Source of the DNA: Microvirga arvi
GTDB lineage: Bacteria; Pseudomonadota; Alphaproteobacteria; Rhizobiales; Beijerinckiaceae
Assembly (NCBI RefSeq): GCF_016892765.1
Contig: NZ_JAFEMD010000002.1
Span: 124,001 to 188,000 of the forward strand
Direction: 5' to 3'
DNA: 64,000 bases
The notes below the pieces were generated by a model. It worked only from the letters and a program-made list of their open reading frames with translations, made no database searches and had not been told where the DNA came from. Of this stretch, positions 26,577 to 35,832 are shown in pieces (within the stretch, counting starts at the first letter, position 1; each line of letters starts with the position of its first letter). The position numbers and the translations under genes are program-made.

Positions 26577-26777
26577 TTACCGGACGCGCCGGATGCTGGT
26601 GATGCTGCCACCTGGCAGAGTGCCCTGCTCCTGCTGGGCTCGCGCGATCATCCCGACGGATCGGGGATCAGTGGCTTTCGCGGGATTGTCGACCCACAGA
26701 TAGGCCCTGCGGGCATCGTCATAATCCACCACGAACATCACGGATTTCGCAGGGTTGGCTCTTCGAAACGTGTTCAT
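26577..26777 (-). CDS. small conserved hypothetical protein
   Basis: 66 residues from ATG 26777, preceded by GAGGAAGCG. The product has one strand region (SVMFVVDYDDARRAYLWVDN), a helix (PRSVGMIARAQQEQG) and ends TSIRRVR. No family is recognised. It is the gene directly downstream of cspA on the minus strand, beyond a likely terminator, and upstream of the DUF6481 gene. Confidence 0.6.
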   Translation of the reverse strand: MNTFRRANPAKSVMFVVDYDDARRAYLWVDNPAKATDPRSVGMIARAQQEQGTLPGGSITSIRRVR

Positions 26778-26813
26778 CGCTTCCTCGCCGGTCGCTCCAT
26801 CGTTCGATGGAGT

Positions 26814-26846
26814 TTCAAAAAGAAGAAACCGCCCCCTTGGGAGCGG
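26814..26846 (-). terminator. intrinsic terminator after cspA
   Basis: On the minus strand CCGCTCCC-AA-GGGGGCGG forms a hairpin followed by TTTCTTCTTTTT. A second hairpin (26855-26877, 9-base arms GCGGGTGCC/GGCACCCGC) lies between it and the cspA stop. Confidence 0.75.
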
Positions 26847-26882
26847 CCTCGCGTGCGGGTGCCTGCGAGGCACCCGCCATCA

Positions 26883-27092
26883 TCAGGCCGTCTTGATGTT
26901 TTCGACGGCCACTTTGCCGGAACGGCGGTCTTCGGCCGTGTCGAAGGAAACCTTCTGACCTTCGACGAGACCGCGAATACCGGCGCGCTCAAGAGCGGTG
27001 GCGTGAACGAACACGTCCTTGCTGCCGTCATCGGGTTGAATGAAGCCGAAGCCCTTCATGTCGTTGTAGAATTTTACAGTGCCCATAATCAT
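26883..27092 (-). CDS. cspA: CspA-type cold shock protein
   Basis: 69 residues from ATG 27092 (AAAGG at 8 bases upstream). A single OB-fold cold shock domain carries both RNA-binding motifs: KGFGFI (RNP1) and VFVHATAL (RNP2, the usual VFVHxSA). It binds single-stranded RNA or DNA and melts RNA structure, in the cold or as a general chaperone. The gene has an AT-rich upstream region consistent with a regulated 5' leader and ends at a double hairpin. Confidence 0.93.
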   Translation of the reverse strand: MIMGTVKFYNDMKGFGFIQPDDGSKDVFVHATALERAGIRGLVEGQKVSFDTAEDRRSGKVAVENIKTA

Positions 27093-27421
27093 GGGGTTAA
27101 CCTTTCGCGATTGATGCAGATGCACGCGAGCCAAGGCGCGCGAAAACGCAGCCTTGGCTCGGCTCGTCGATAGTTTGGAAAGAGAGTCCGAACGTGCGCC
27201 TGGCCAAGCCAAAAGCGAAACGGCCCGATTGCCCGGCCAAAGTCGATAAAGAATATATAAGCTATGTTCAGATTTTTACAAGTCTCTGTTTTAATATTAC
27301 ATTCAGAAATGAAGGTCCTGAAAGAACTTCCTCGGCTTCCGCCTTGGACAGCTATCACTATTTCCTGAGAAAAACGTTGGCTCCACGCAGCATGACTATG
27401 GAGCCGTGACCGCTCTCCCCT
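27093..27421. other. AT-rich leader/promoter region of cspA
   Basis: About 330 bases with no gene. The stretch around 27240-27310 is markedly AT-rich (GAATATATAAGCTATG) against the high-GC background and lies upstream of cspA on the minus strand. A long structured 5' leader, as known for cold-shock genes, is possible but not shown. Confidence 0.45.
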
Positions 27422-28228
27422 TCATGAAGCGAGGGCCTTCACGGCCCAGGCTCGGGCCCTCAGGTGAATGGACCCGTCCGGCTCACGGGGCAGCGTTGCT
27501 TCAAGCTGTTGCCGCAGGCGTTGCCGCGCCTCGGGATCGAGGCTGGTGCAGTAGCCTGGCGCAGGGCCGGCCCCGAGCGTGAAGGGCTGCCAATAATCCT
27601 CGAAGCTCGTGAACACGGTGGGCACCTCAAGTGCAGTGGCCTCCACGGAGGCCAATTCGGCCTCCCGGGCCAGCTCCGTCAGCCGCTCCCGGGTACAGAA
27701 AGGAAACCGCTTGTCCTCGGTGAGGTCCGAGGCACTCGGATCGAGCGTTGTCGCGGCGGACCAGAACGCGCGCATGAACTGAATCCCGCCACCGGGATAA
27801 TCCCACACATAGAAGGCGATCGTCGCGTCTCGACGCGCGACCCTCTTCATCTCGGACAAAGCTTTCAGCCGGTCGGGAACGAAGTTCAACACCAAGCCCG
27901 ATACGACAACATCTTGGCTGTCCGTCTCGACCGGCAGGTCCTGTGCATCGCCACGCCGGAACTCCACGCGGGGGTCGGGCACGTTGCGTCTGGCCTGCGC
28001 CAGAAAACCCTCCGACGGCTCAATGGCGGTCAGGCGCCGCGGCGCACATCCGTCCAGGATGGCTTTGGACAGGGCCCCCGTCCCACAACCGACCTCAAGC
28101 CATTCGCTGTCACCGGGAGCTGCAAGCCATGCGAGGAAACGCGGTGCGATCAGGCGGCTCCAGCGCCCCATATACCGGTCATAGCTGTCACCCGCATTCC
28201 AGGCATCGTGGCGGTTTTGCTCACCCAT
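27422..28228 (-). CDS. class I SAM-dependent methyltransferase
   Basis: 268 residues. The SAM-binding motif I is LEVGCGTGALSKAIL (about residue 42), followed by acidic post-I (LTAIEPSEGFL), motif II region RRGDAQDLPV and VSGLVLNFVPD. The substrate is not identifiable; the second half has a Trp/Pro-rich insert. It resembles UbiE/Coq5-like methyltransferases of the Methyltransf_11/25 group. It stands alone between cspA and a small hydrophilic protein gene. Confidence 0.88.
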   Translation of the reverse strand: MGEQNRHDAWNAGDSYDRYMGRWSRLIAPRFLAWLAAPGDSEWLEVGCGTGALSKAILDGCAPRRLTAIEPSEGFLAQARRNVPDPRVEFRRGDAQDLPVETDSQDVVVSGLVLNFVPDRLKALSEMKRVARRDATIAFYVWDYPGGGIQFMRAFWSAATTLDPSASDLTEDKRFPFCTRERLTELAREAELASVEATALEVPTVFTSFEDYWQPFTLGAGPAPGYCTSLDPEARQRLRQQLEATLPREPDGSIHLRARAWAVKALAS

Positions 28229-28347
28229 GGCCCAGCACTCCCTGAACGGCCATGGCAGAATATCACGCCGGCACCCGATCGCCGAGCAGGGTGGAACAGC
28301 GTCTCATCCTGACGAGCGGCAGTCGAGCGGATCTTCCGTCCGAGAGA

Positions 28348-28584
28348 CTAGCGCTGGGGAGCCTTCTTGGCGGCCTGCTCCATCCCTTGCGGGTTCTTCT
28401 TCACGCCCTCCCTGAGCACCTTCGCGGCGGCATCCTGTTCCTGCTCGGGAGAGGCGGGGATCGGCGCGGTGTCGCCTTGGGCTTCGAGACCTTGGTCCTG
28501 GGGCTTGCGGCTTCCCGCCTTCGCGGCTGATTTCAGGGAGCGCAAAGCCTCTGGCTGTTGACCATCCTGCATGCGGTTGGGCAT
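28348..28584 (-). CDS. small hydrophilic hypothetical protein
   Basis: 78 residues from ATG 28584, which follows an excellent ribosome site (GGAGGAG). The protein is rich in Gln, Lys, Pro and Ala (LRSLKSAAKAGSRKPQDQG, EQEQDAAAKVLREGVKKNPQ), with no hydrophobic core, so probably disordered. The family is not recognised. The strong ribosome site argues it is expressed. Confidence 0.6.
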   Translation of the reverse strand: MPNRMQDGQQPEALRSLKSAAKAGSRKPQDQGLEAQGDTAPIPASPEQEQDAAAKVLREGVKKNPQGMEQAAKKAPQR

Positions 28585-28970
28585 CGGGCAAACTCCTCCA
28601 GGGGCGGTTTCATCACCACCTCCCCAAGGCAATTCCCGTCAAGCCGAGGCGTTCCATCCGCGGCTCCTGCCGCCTTGCCAGGTCTGCGCCCGGCAGGCCG
28701 GGGCGCAGTGGGGCTTTCGAACCTCCTCCTGATACACAGACCGGAGTACCTCCAATTCCCCCGCGCAGGGAGCCGTTTCCTGACCGGTCCGTATTGCCGC
28801 AAGGGAAAGACTGAGGATAACCTTAGGAATAAGGTCGACTGCGGAGATCGAAGCATAGCCGAGCAATAACGATCATCCGCATATCCCTCACTACAAGAAA
28901 CAAGAACTGCGGCACACCGAAGGGCTTCGGTCCGAGTTGCGTTTGACGGTGCTCTAAGGGGAGAAAACGT
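28585..28970. other. gene-free divergent region
   Basis: About 386 bases between the divergent small gene and the kinase-like gene, which must hold both promoters. A short perfect palindrome CCGAAGGGCTTCGG lies at about 28917-28930, 40 bases before the kinase-like start. No other supported element. Confidence 0.4.
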
Positions 28971-30392
28971 GTGCGCGCCAAAGAGGGAAAGATTGACGGC
29001 TACGAGCTCAAGAGCTTCCTGAGAATCCAGCACGGGCTTGCGAGGCAGTTCGTCCTTGTTGCGGCAGCGGCGCTCGTCGTGGCCATGGTTATCCTCGGAA
29101 CGTGGGTTTCGCGGAAAATCGAAAACGGCGTTTCCGAGGTCGCAGGCGCCTCGGCAGCCCTCTACATCAATACCTTCCTCGCTCCTCACCTTCAGGAGCT
29201 CGCTCAGGGCGACTCCCTGTCGGACGCGAGCATCCAGGCGCTCAATGAAGCGCTGGTTCAGCCCGCTGTCCGATCGCATGTGCTGAAGATCAAGGTCTGG
29301 AAGCAGGATGGCCTCATCGTCTACAGCAACGACAGAAATCTTGTCGGCAAGAGATTCCCTCCAAGCTCGCACCAGCTCGCAGCCTGGGCCGGCGCCGTTG
29401 CAACGGAAGTCGATCACCTGCTGCACGAGGAGAATGAGACCGAACGCGCCATCGAGATCCCCATGCTGGAGGTCTATGCCCCGATCCGCGACATCCGCAG
29501 CGGCGAGGTGATCGGGGTTCTTGAATTCTACGAGGACGCTCAGGCCCTCACGGCTCAACTCTCCCATGCTCAATGGCAAAGTTGGGCCGTGACGACCCTG
29601 GTCGCCGTTGCCATCATTGGAGCCCTCTTCTCTATCGTCTCAGAGGGGAGCAAGGCCATCGACCACATGCGGGGCTCGCTGTCGCACAGGATCATGCAGC
29701 TCAAGGAACTGCTGCGCCAGAATGAGGTTCTGCGGGCGCGGGTCGAGCGTTCCGGACAAGGCGGGCCTGATGCCAATGCAGGCTTCATGCCGCGGGTCGC
29801 CCTCAACCTGCGCGACGGCCCGGCGCAATCCATCAGCTTTGCTCTCCTGCAGCTCAACAATCTGGACAGGCAGGCTCCGACCGGAGAACAGCTGCCGGCC
29901 GTGCGCGATGCCCTTTCGAAGGCGTTGTGCGATATCTGGGACATCTGTGCCGGGCTCCAGCTGCCGGAGGTCAAGAACCTGTCGCCCGCCGATGCCCTGC
30001 AGATGATCGTCCGTAATCACGAGCGCCAGTCAGGCATGGCCGTGGATTGCAGAATAGACATTCCGGCTCCGTGCGACATCCCCGAGTTCATCAAGATCTG
30101 CGCCTTCCGGTTCGTTCAGGTGTGCCTCAACAGCACGGACCAGGACGACCATATCAGAAGCGCCATCGTATCTGCGCGCTCGGATGCCGGAGGGCTCCAG
30201 GTCGAAGTGATGGCCGAGTCTCAAGGCTCAGGCGATTTGGAAGCCATCGAGAACGCTCTCCATCTCGGCCTGGCAGGCCTCTGGGACCAGATCGAGAGCA
30301 TTGGCGGCACGATCATCGTGGAGGCGGAGTCGGACCGCAACATACGACTGGTGGCCTGGCTCCCGTTAGCGCAGGACGGCACGACGATATAG
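28971..30392 (+). CDS. sensor-kinase-like protein lacking the phosphoacceptor His
   Basis: 473 residues from GTG 28971 (AAGGGGAGAAAAC upstream). Spans at about 24-46 and 206-224 flank a periplasmic Cache-like sensor of about 155 residues. The cytoplasmic part contains RVALNLRDGPAQSISFALLQL, where kinases of the NarX/LuxR-partner type have HDGPAQ; here position 281 is Arg. The ATPase domain is also eroded: the N-box region keeps an Asn (CLNSTDQDDH), but no DxGxG box is visible, while the terminal LAGLWDQIESIGG matches the kinase pattern GLRERVESLGG. It probably cannot autophosphorylate and may act as a sensor or regulator of another kinase. No response regulator is adjacent. Confidence 0.75.
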   Translation: MRAKEGKIDGYELKSFLRIQHGLARQFVLVAAAALVVAMVILGTWVSRKIENGVSEVAGASAALYINTFLAPHLQELAQGDSLSDASIQALNEALVQPAVRSHVLKIKVWKQDGLIVYSNDRNLVGKRFPPSSHQLAAWAGAVATEVDHLLHEENETERAIEIPMLEVYAPIRDIRSGEVIGVLEFYEDAQALTAQLSHAQWQSWAVTTLVAVAIIGALFSIVSEGSKAIDHMRGSLSHRIMQLKELLRQNEVLRARVERSGQGGPDANAGFMPRVALNLRDGPAQSISFALLQLNNLDRQAPTGEQLPAVRDALSKALCDIWDICAGLQLPEVKNLSPADALQMIVRNHERQSGMAVDCRIDIPAPCDIPEFIKICAFRFVQVCLNSTDQDDHIRSAIVSARSDAGGLQVEVMAESQGSGDLEAIENALHLGLAGLWDQIESIGGTIIVEAESDRNIRLVAWLPLAQDGTTI

Positions 30393-30458
30393 GATCGACC
30401 CGCTTTCCCCGGCCCTCCCGCGCCGACTCGGACGGGTCTGATGAGGCGAGGAAGCGCT

Positions 30459-31694
30459 TTAGGCGCGCTCCTCCCAGAGCTTGGCGAGCTCGACGATGGT
30501 GTTCACGGCCTTCTCCATGTCCTGGCTGCTGACGAATTCCAGCGGGGAATGGAAGGCGTGGCCGCCGGCGAAGATGTTGGCGCAGGGCAGCCCCATGAAG
30601 GAGAGGCGCGAGCCGTCCGTGCCGCCGCGGATGCTGCTGCGTACGGGATCCATGCCGGCACGCCTGATCGCCTCCACCGCGTATTCGACGATCTCGGGCT
30701 TCCGGTCGAGCACGACCTTCATGTTGCGGTACTGTTCCTTGACCGTGAAGGTGTAGCTGGAGCCCGGATAATCCTTCATCACGTCCTTGGCGATGTTGTC
30801 CAGGAGCGTCTCCTTCGCTTTCAGGCCCTCCTCCGTGAAGTCGCGGATGATGAGGCTCAACTGCGCCTTTTCCATCACGCCGGAAATCCCGGTCGGATGG
30901 ATGAAGCCGTCGCGGCCCTTGGTGGTCTCGGGTCCCATATCCTTCGGCAGCTTCGCGACGATGGCGCCGGCAATGCGGATGGCATTTTCCATTTTGGCGT
31001 AGGCATAGCCCGGATGGATCGCCACGCCCTTGATGGCGATCTCGACCGCATCGGCCGAGAAGCTCTCGTCCTCGATCGTGCCGGCCGTGGAGCCGTCCAT
31101 CGTGTAGCCGAAATCGGCGCCGAGCTTCTTCAGGTCCACCTCGTCGACCCCGCGGCCGATCTCCTCGTCCGTGGTGAAGAGGATGCGGATCGCGCCGTGC
31201 CTGACGTCCGGATTGTTGATCAGGAACTCGGCCGCCGCCATGATCTCGGCAATGCCGGCCTTGTCGTCGGCACCGAGAAGCGTCGTGCCGTCGGAGGTGA
31301 CGATGTCGTGGCCGATCATGTCCTTGAGCACGGGATGGTCGGCAACGCGGATGATCTGGCTCGGATCGCCCGGCAGCCGGATGTCCCCGCCTTGGTAGTT
31401 CCTGACGATCTGCGGCCTGACGTTCGTGCCGGAAAAGTCCGGCGCCGTATCCATGTGGGCGCAGATGCAGATCACCGGCACGTTGTTCTTGGGCGTGTTC
31501 GAGGGAATGGTGGCATAGACGTAACCGTGCTCGTCGAGATGCGCGTCGGAGATTCCGATGGAGATGAGCTCGTCGACCAGCAGGCGGCCGAGGTCCTTCT
31601 GCTTCTCGGTCGAAGGCTGGGACGGGGACTTGGCGTCGGACTGGGTGTCGATGACGACGTAGCGGAGGAAGCGGTCGGTAACGCTGGAGGCCAT
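30459..31694 (-). CDS. pepT: peptidase T (tripeptide aminopeptidase)
   Basis: 411 residues from ATG 31694 (11 residues shorter than the longest frame). Metal ligands and catalytic residues of the M20B family are visible: CAHMDTAPD (His, Asp), GADDKAGIAE (bridging Asp), TDEEIGRG (general-base Glu and ligand Glu), MDGSTAG and the final AGGHAFHSPLEF (His). A dimerisation/lid domain lies around KGVAIHPGYAYAKMENAI. It is a di-zinc cytoplasmic enzyme that removes the N-terminal residue from tripeptides. The neighbours are unrelated. Confidence 0.93.
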   Translation of the reverse strand: MASSVTDRFLRYVVIDTQSDAKSPSQPSTEKQKDLGRLLVDELISIGISDAHLDEHGYVYATIPSNTPKNNVPVICICAHMDTAPDFSGTNVRPQIVRNYQGGDIRLPGDPSQIIRVADHPVLKDMIGHDIVTSDGTTLLGADDKAGIAEIMAAAEFLINNPDVRHGAIRILFTTDEEIGRGVDEVDLKKLGADFGYTMDGSTAGTIEDESFSADAVEIAIKGVAIHPGYAYAKMENAIRIAGAIVAKLPKDMGPETTKGRDGFIHPTGISGVMEKAQLSLIIRDFTEEGLKAKETLLDNIAKDVMKDYPGSSYTFTVKEQYRNMKVVLDRKPEIVEYAVEAIRRAGMDPVRSSIRGGTDGSRLSFMGLPCANIFAGGHAFHSPLEFVSSQDMEKAVNTIVELAKLWEERA

Positions 31695-31962
31695 AGGGAG
31701 AGATCCAAATCGCGAAGGGACGGACACCTTGTAGCGGGGCGAAGCCGTCTCGGGAATGGGCTATCGGATAATTCTCCTTGGGCGAAAGTCAGCTTGGAGG
31801 GCTCCAGGCGAGGCTGGTGTGGCCGATGCCTGCGGCCTCCCCTCCATGGTCTATTCGTCCAATCTCCCGCTTGCTTTATCCGTGAGCTGACGGAATATCG
31901 TTGTTCATCCTGCGCCAAGCCAAGCAGAGCACGGCAAAAGAAGAATTTTGGGAGGAACGACG

Positions 31963-33132
31963 ATGTTACGCAGAACGCTCATCCTTGCCGCAGGTGCCGC
32001 CGGGGTCCTGGCCGCCGTCTCGGGCGCCCAGGCGCAGCAGACGGTCAAGATCGGCCTGATCCTGCCGCTGACCGGCCCCTTCACCGCCATCGGCCGCCAG
32101 GTCGAAATGGGCGCCAGGCTCTATATGCAGCAGAAGGGCAATACGGTCGCCGGGCAGACGATCGAGCTCCTGGTCAAGGACGACGGCAGCGTCGCCGACG
32201 CGACGAAGCGCATCGCCCAGGATCTCATCGTCAACGAGAAGGTGAACGTGCTCGCGGGCTTCGGCCTCACGCCGCTGGCGCTTGCCACCGCGCCTCTGGC
32301 CACCCAAGCCAAGATACCAACCGTCGTCATGGCGGCCGGCACGGCCACAATCACGGAAGCCTCGCCCTTCATCACGCGCACCAGCTTCACCCTGCCCCAA
32401 GCCACCGAGCCCATGGCGGATTGGGCCTTCAAGAACGGCATCAAGAAGGTCGTGACCCTGGTCTCGGACTACGGACCCGGCATCGATTCCGAAAAAGCCT
32501 TCGTCGGCGTGTTCACCAAGGCAGGCGGCCAGGTCGAGAGCCTGCGGGTGCCGCTGGCGAACCCCGACTTCTCGCCCTTCCTTCAGAAGGTGGCCGACGC
32601 CAAGCCGGACGCGCTGTTCGTGTTCGTGCCCGCGGGCCAGGGCGCGCAATTCATGAAGCAGTTCGTGGAGCGCGGCTTCGACAAGAGCGGCATCAAGCTG
32701 ATCGGACCCGGCGATGTCACGGATGACGAAGTGCTCAACAACATCGGGGACGTCGCTCTCGGTGCGATCACCACGCATCATTACTCGGTCGCCCACGACA
32801 GTCCCGAGAACAAGGCCTTCGTCGAAGCCTTCAAGAAGGCCAACAACATGCGTCCGAACTTCATGGCGGTGGGCGGCTATGACGGCATGCACCTGATCTA
32901 CGAGGGCCTGAAGAAGACCAACGGCCAGGGCGGTCAGGCCTTGATCGATGCCATGAAGGGCATGAGCTGGACCAGCCCGCGCGGGCCGGTCTCGATCGAC
33001 CCGCAGACGCGCGACATCATCCAGAACATCTATGTGCGGAAAGTCGAGCGCAAGGACGGGGAGCTCTACAACGTGGAGTTCGCCACGATCCCGAACGTCA
33101 AGGATCCGGTCAAGGCCGCCAAGGCCAACTGA
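31963..33132 (+). CDS. ABC transporter substrate-binding protein, branched-chain amino acid (LivK) type
   Basis: 389 residues from ATG 31963 (GAGGAACGACG). A signal peptide of about 25 residues ends SGAQAQ. The mature domain begins TVKIGLILPLTGPFTAIGRQ, the type I periplasmic-binding fold of the Leu/Ile/Val-binding group. Family members bind amino acids, aromatic acids or amides. No permease or ATPase gene is adjacent, so its partner membrane components must lie elsewhere. An orphan binding protein of this class is common in Hyphomicrobiales. An intrinsic terminator follows directly. Confidence 0.9.
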   Translation: MLRRTLILAAGAAGVLAAVSGAQAQQTVKIGLILPLTGPFTAIGRQVEMGARLYMQQKGNTVAGQTIELLVKDDGSVADATKRIAQDLIVNEKVNVLAGFGLTPLALATAPLATQAKIPTVVMAAGTATITEASPFITRTSFTLPQATEPMADWAFKNGIKKVVTLVSDYGPGIDSEKAFVGVFTKAGGQVESLRVPLANPDFSPFLQKVADAKPDALFVFVPAGQGAQFMKQFVERGFDKSGIKLIGPGDVTDDEVLNNIGDVALGAITTHHYSVAHDSPENKAFVEAFKKANNMRPNFMAVGGYDGMHLIYEGLKKTNGQGGQALIDAMKGMSWTSPRGPVSIDPQTRDIIQNIYVRKVERKDGELYNVEFATIPNVKDPVKAAKAN

Positions 33133-33152
33133 GCGCAACAACAGCAAGTGAG

Positions 33153-33176
33153 GCGCCGCTGAAACGCGGCGCTTTT
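33153..33176 (+). terminator. intrinsic terminator
   Basis: GCGCCGC-TGAAAC-GCGGCGC followed by TTTT, 20 bases after the binding-protein stop codon. Confidence 0.8.
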
Positions 33177-33358
33177 CTGCCGTCTCAGGCGGCATACGAT
33201 CCATGCAGCATTTTCATCAAAAGCTCTAAGCAAATCATTTGCGGCTTCTTGCCGATCCGTTGCAGCCTGCTTCCGACATCTTCCGCATCCTGCTCTTGGC
33301 GCGCCGTGCCGGCGCACCACCTGCATGGAACAAGCGCGAACGATTGAGGGAGGACGAC

Positions 33359-35023
33359 TTGAAGCAACGGCCGGTGATCCATTCTGCTGCATTCGTGAAA
33401 GCTGCTGCGCTCAGCGCCGCGGCGCTTTATGCGGGCGCATCCGCCATCGCGGATGCATCCGCCCAGACGCGGTCGCCGCAGGAAGCCTGCTCCCGCCTTG
33501 CGAACCTCTTCGTTCCGGTATGGGCCATCGGCCTGCCGACCTCCGGCGCCGTGGTGCAGTCGGCCACCTTCGTCACGGCGGAGACTCCCAACAACCAGAA
33601 CGGCGAATATTGCGCGGTGAAGGGCCTGATCGTTCCGGCCTCTGCCGATGCGCCAAACATGGAGTTCCAGGTTAACCTCCCGACGAGCTGGAACTCCAAG
33701 GCCCTGCAGCTCGGCGGAGGCGGCTATGACGGCACGCTCGTCACCGGCCTCGGCATGGCCGGCCTGCAGCCGGCCAGCATTCCCACGCCGCTGAAGGCGG
33801 GCTACGTCACGCTCGGCAGCGACGGCGGCCACAAAGGCGCTCCGGGCTTCGACGGCACCTTCGGCATGAACGACGAGGCCCTGCTCAATTTCGGCAAGCT
33901 TTCGGTCAAGAAGACGCACGATGTGGCCATGGCGATCGTCAAGGCGCGCTATGGCACGGCTCCGCGCCGCTTCTACTTCATCGGCAACTCGCAGGGCGGC
34001 CACGAAGCCCTGGATGCTGCGGCGCGCTATTCGTCAGACTACGACGGCGTCGTCGCCAACTATCCGGCCTACAACGTCACCCTGCTCCATCTCGGTTCGC
34101 TCAATGCGGGCAAGGCGCTCTACGGCAACGGCGGAGCGGGATGGATCAATCCCGCCAAGACCCGGCTGCTGACCGATGCGGTGCACAAGGCCTGCGACGG
34201 TCTCGACGGCGCACAGGACGGCATCATCGGCAACATCGCGGGATGCAACGCCGCCTTCAACATCGAGACCGTGAAGAGTACGCTGCGCTGCGCCAATGGA
34301 ACCGACACCGGCGATACGTGCCTCTCGGATGCGCAGATCGCCGCCGTGGAGAAGATCGCCTCGCCCTATCGTCCGGGCTTCGCCATCGCCGGCATGGAGG
34401 AATTCCCCCGCTGGTCCCTGCTGGAAGGGGCCCGCTTCGAAGGACGTTCCACCTTCGGCACGCGCCCTGTACCGGGCAATCCGCCGACATCGGCCGATGC
34501 CCTGCTCTACAATGCGGGTGCGGCGACCACGAAGTACATTCTCACGCGCAACCCCTCCTTCGATGCGCTCACCTTCGAGCCGACGGCCATGAAGGAGCGC
34601 ACGCAGGAATCGGGCAACATCATGGACGTGACCGACGTCGATCTCATCCCGTTCCGCACGAAGGGCGGCAAGATCATCCTTCTGCATGGCACGACGGACG
34701 ATTTCATCACGCCGCACAACACGGTTGCCTACTACAACCGCCACAGGGCGCTGCAGGGCGAAGCCGGCATGGATTCATTCGTGCGCTTCTACGTCGTCCC
34801 AGGCCTCAGCCACGGATTCGGCGCCTTCAATGCGAAGTACGACGGGCTGGCAGCTCTCGACAAATGGGTGGAGAGCGGCAGCGCCCCCGGAACGCTGGTG
34901 GCGGTCGACGGAAACCAGGGCGCCAGCCGTACGCGCCCGATGTGTCTCTACCCGGCCTGGCCGCGCTACAGCGGCACGGGCTCGGTGGACGATGCGGCCA
35001 ATTTCAGCTGCGTTACACAATAG
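33359..35023 (+). CDS. secreted tannase/feruloyl-esterase family protein
   Basis: 554 residues from TTG 33359, 6 bases after GGGAGGACGAC. A signal peptide of about 36 residues ends ADASAQ. The alpha/beta hydrolase core carries the nucleophile Ser211 (GNSQGGHEAL), an Asp in LLHGTTDDFITPHNT and a His in VPGLSHGFGAF. In true tannases and feruloyl esterases a Cys precedes the Ser and follows the His (CS-D-HC disulfide); here these are Asn and Gly. Two other Cys pairs occur (CDGLDGAQDG, CNAAFN, CANGTDTGDTC), typical of the lid/calcium region. It probably hydrolyses aromatic ester bonds in the periplasm or outside the cell; the substrate is unknown. Confidence 0.85.
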   Translation: MKQRPVIHSAAFVKAAALSAAALYAGASAIADASAQTRSPQEACSRLANLFVPVWAIGLPTSGAVVQSATFVTAETPNNQNGEYCAVKGLIVPASADAPNMEFQVNLPTSWNSKALQLGGGGYDGTLVTGLGMAGLQPASIPTPLKAGYVTLGSDGGHKGAPGFDGTFGMNDEALLNFGKLSVKKTHDVAMAIVKARYGTAPRRFYFIGNSQGGHEALDAAARYSSDYDGVVANYPAYNVTLLHLGSLNAGKALYGNGGAGWINPAKTRLLTDAVHKACDGLDGAQDGIIGNIAGCNAAFNIETVKSTLRCANGTDTGDTCLSDAQIAAVEKIASPYRPGFAIAGMEEFPRWSLLEGARFEGRSTFGTRPVPGNPPTSADALLYNAGAATTKYILTRNPSFDALTFEPTAMKERTQESGNIMDVTDVDLIPFRTKGGKIILLHGTTDDFITPHNTVAYYNRHRALQGEAGMDSFVRFYVVPGLSHGFGAFNAKYDGLAALDKWVESGSAPGTLVAVDGNQGASRTRPMCLYPAWPRYSGTGSVDDAANFSCVTQ

Positions 35024-35136
35024 GCTTGATCAATGGGGATGGAGAGTGCCGGTGGTCCGCCTGCCCTCTCCGTTCCTGACGGTGCTCTCATCGTGCCGGC
35101 CGCCAGCGACTGCACGGCGGTAGTGTCGGTTCAATG

Positions 35137-35832
35137 CTACTGCACCGTGACCTGATCCTTGATCCTCTCGTAAACGGTGCGGCGCACGACCATCTTCTTC
35201 ACCAGGTCGTCTGCGGACTTATATGGCCTGCCCCTGATGATGGCGCGGCCGAGTGAGCCTGCGCCTTTCAGCGAATTCAACTGTTCGACGGAAGCCCTGT
35301 TGAGGTCGACAAGGGCAGCGGAAAGGCGTGTCGTCGAAACAGGCTCCGCAAGACTCGCCTGCTTCGTCACGGCGCCGGTCATGTTCATGTCGGCAGGCGG
35401 TGGCGACACGGGCCGGGCGGATCGCGCCAGGGCTGCTTCAGCCTGCTGCAACGCGGCGGAGGCCTGTTCGATGGCAGGCGAAGCCGGGCTTAGCACCGTG
35501 GGGACGCCGGCAGTCTCGTCGGGGCCCGATGCAGGCACATAAGCGGCGTTCGACGGAGCGCTCAGGGCCCGAATGGGCGCCGCGGGATCCGCATCGGCGA
35601 CCCGCACGCGCCGCGCCGGCAATTGCACCGTTTGTACCGAACCCGTCAGGATCTGCGGCGGGGCGGCGGTGACGATGCCGCCGGTGGGAGAGCCGGCCCC
35701 CCCGGAGTGCCACAGGACCATCGATCCACCGGCCATGAAGCCTATGACCAGGAGAACGCGCATCGCCTGTTGAACTGCGCTGTCGCGCTGTTCATGAGGA
35801 GTCCGGGTTCGTGACAGGTTGCCAATCTGCAT
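35137..35832 (-). CDS. membrane-anchored helix-hairpin-helix (ComEA-like) protein
   Basis: 231 residues from ATG 35832, preceded by GCGAGGACCCC. One membrane span (MRVLLVIGFMAGGSMVLWHS) lies at about 24-43. A long low-complexity linker (Ala, Pro, Ser) follows, and the C-terminal 65 residues form a helix-hairpin-helix domain (VDLNRASVEQLNSLKGAGSL, IIRGRPYKSADDLVKKMVV). ComEA proteins bind incoming DNA in the periplasm during competence; this one has the same anchor-linker-HhH order, but no other competence gene is in the window. DNA uptake is therefore inference. Confidence 0.75.
   Translation of the reverse strand: MQIGNLSRTRTPHEQRDSAVQQAMRVLLVIGFMAGGSMVLWHSGGAGSPTGGIVTAAPPQILTGSVQTVQLPARRVRVADADPAAPIRALSAPSNAAYVPASGPDETAGVPTVLSPASPAIEQASAALQQAEAALARSARPVSPPPADMNMTGAVTKQASLAEPVSTTRLSAALVDLNRASVEQLNSLKGAGSLGRAIIRGRPYKSADDLVKKMVVRRTVYERIKDQVTVQ

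Noticed and set aside
30441-32726. Plus-strand open frame of 761 codons
   Set aside because: It runs antisense through pepT and in a wrong frame through the binding-protein gene; high GC content leaves such frames open.
31966-33204. Minus-strand open frame of 412 codons
   Set aside because: Antisense to the Liv-type binding protein.
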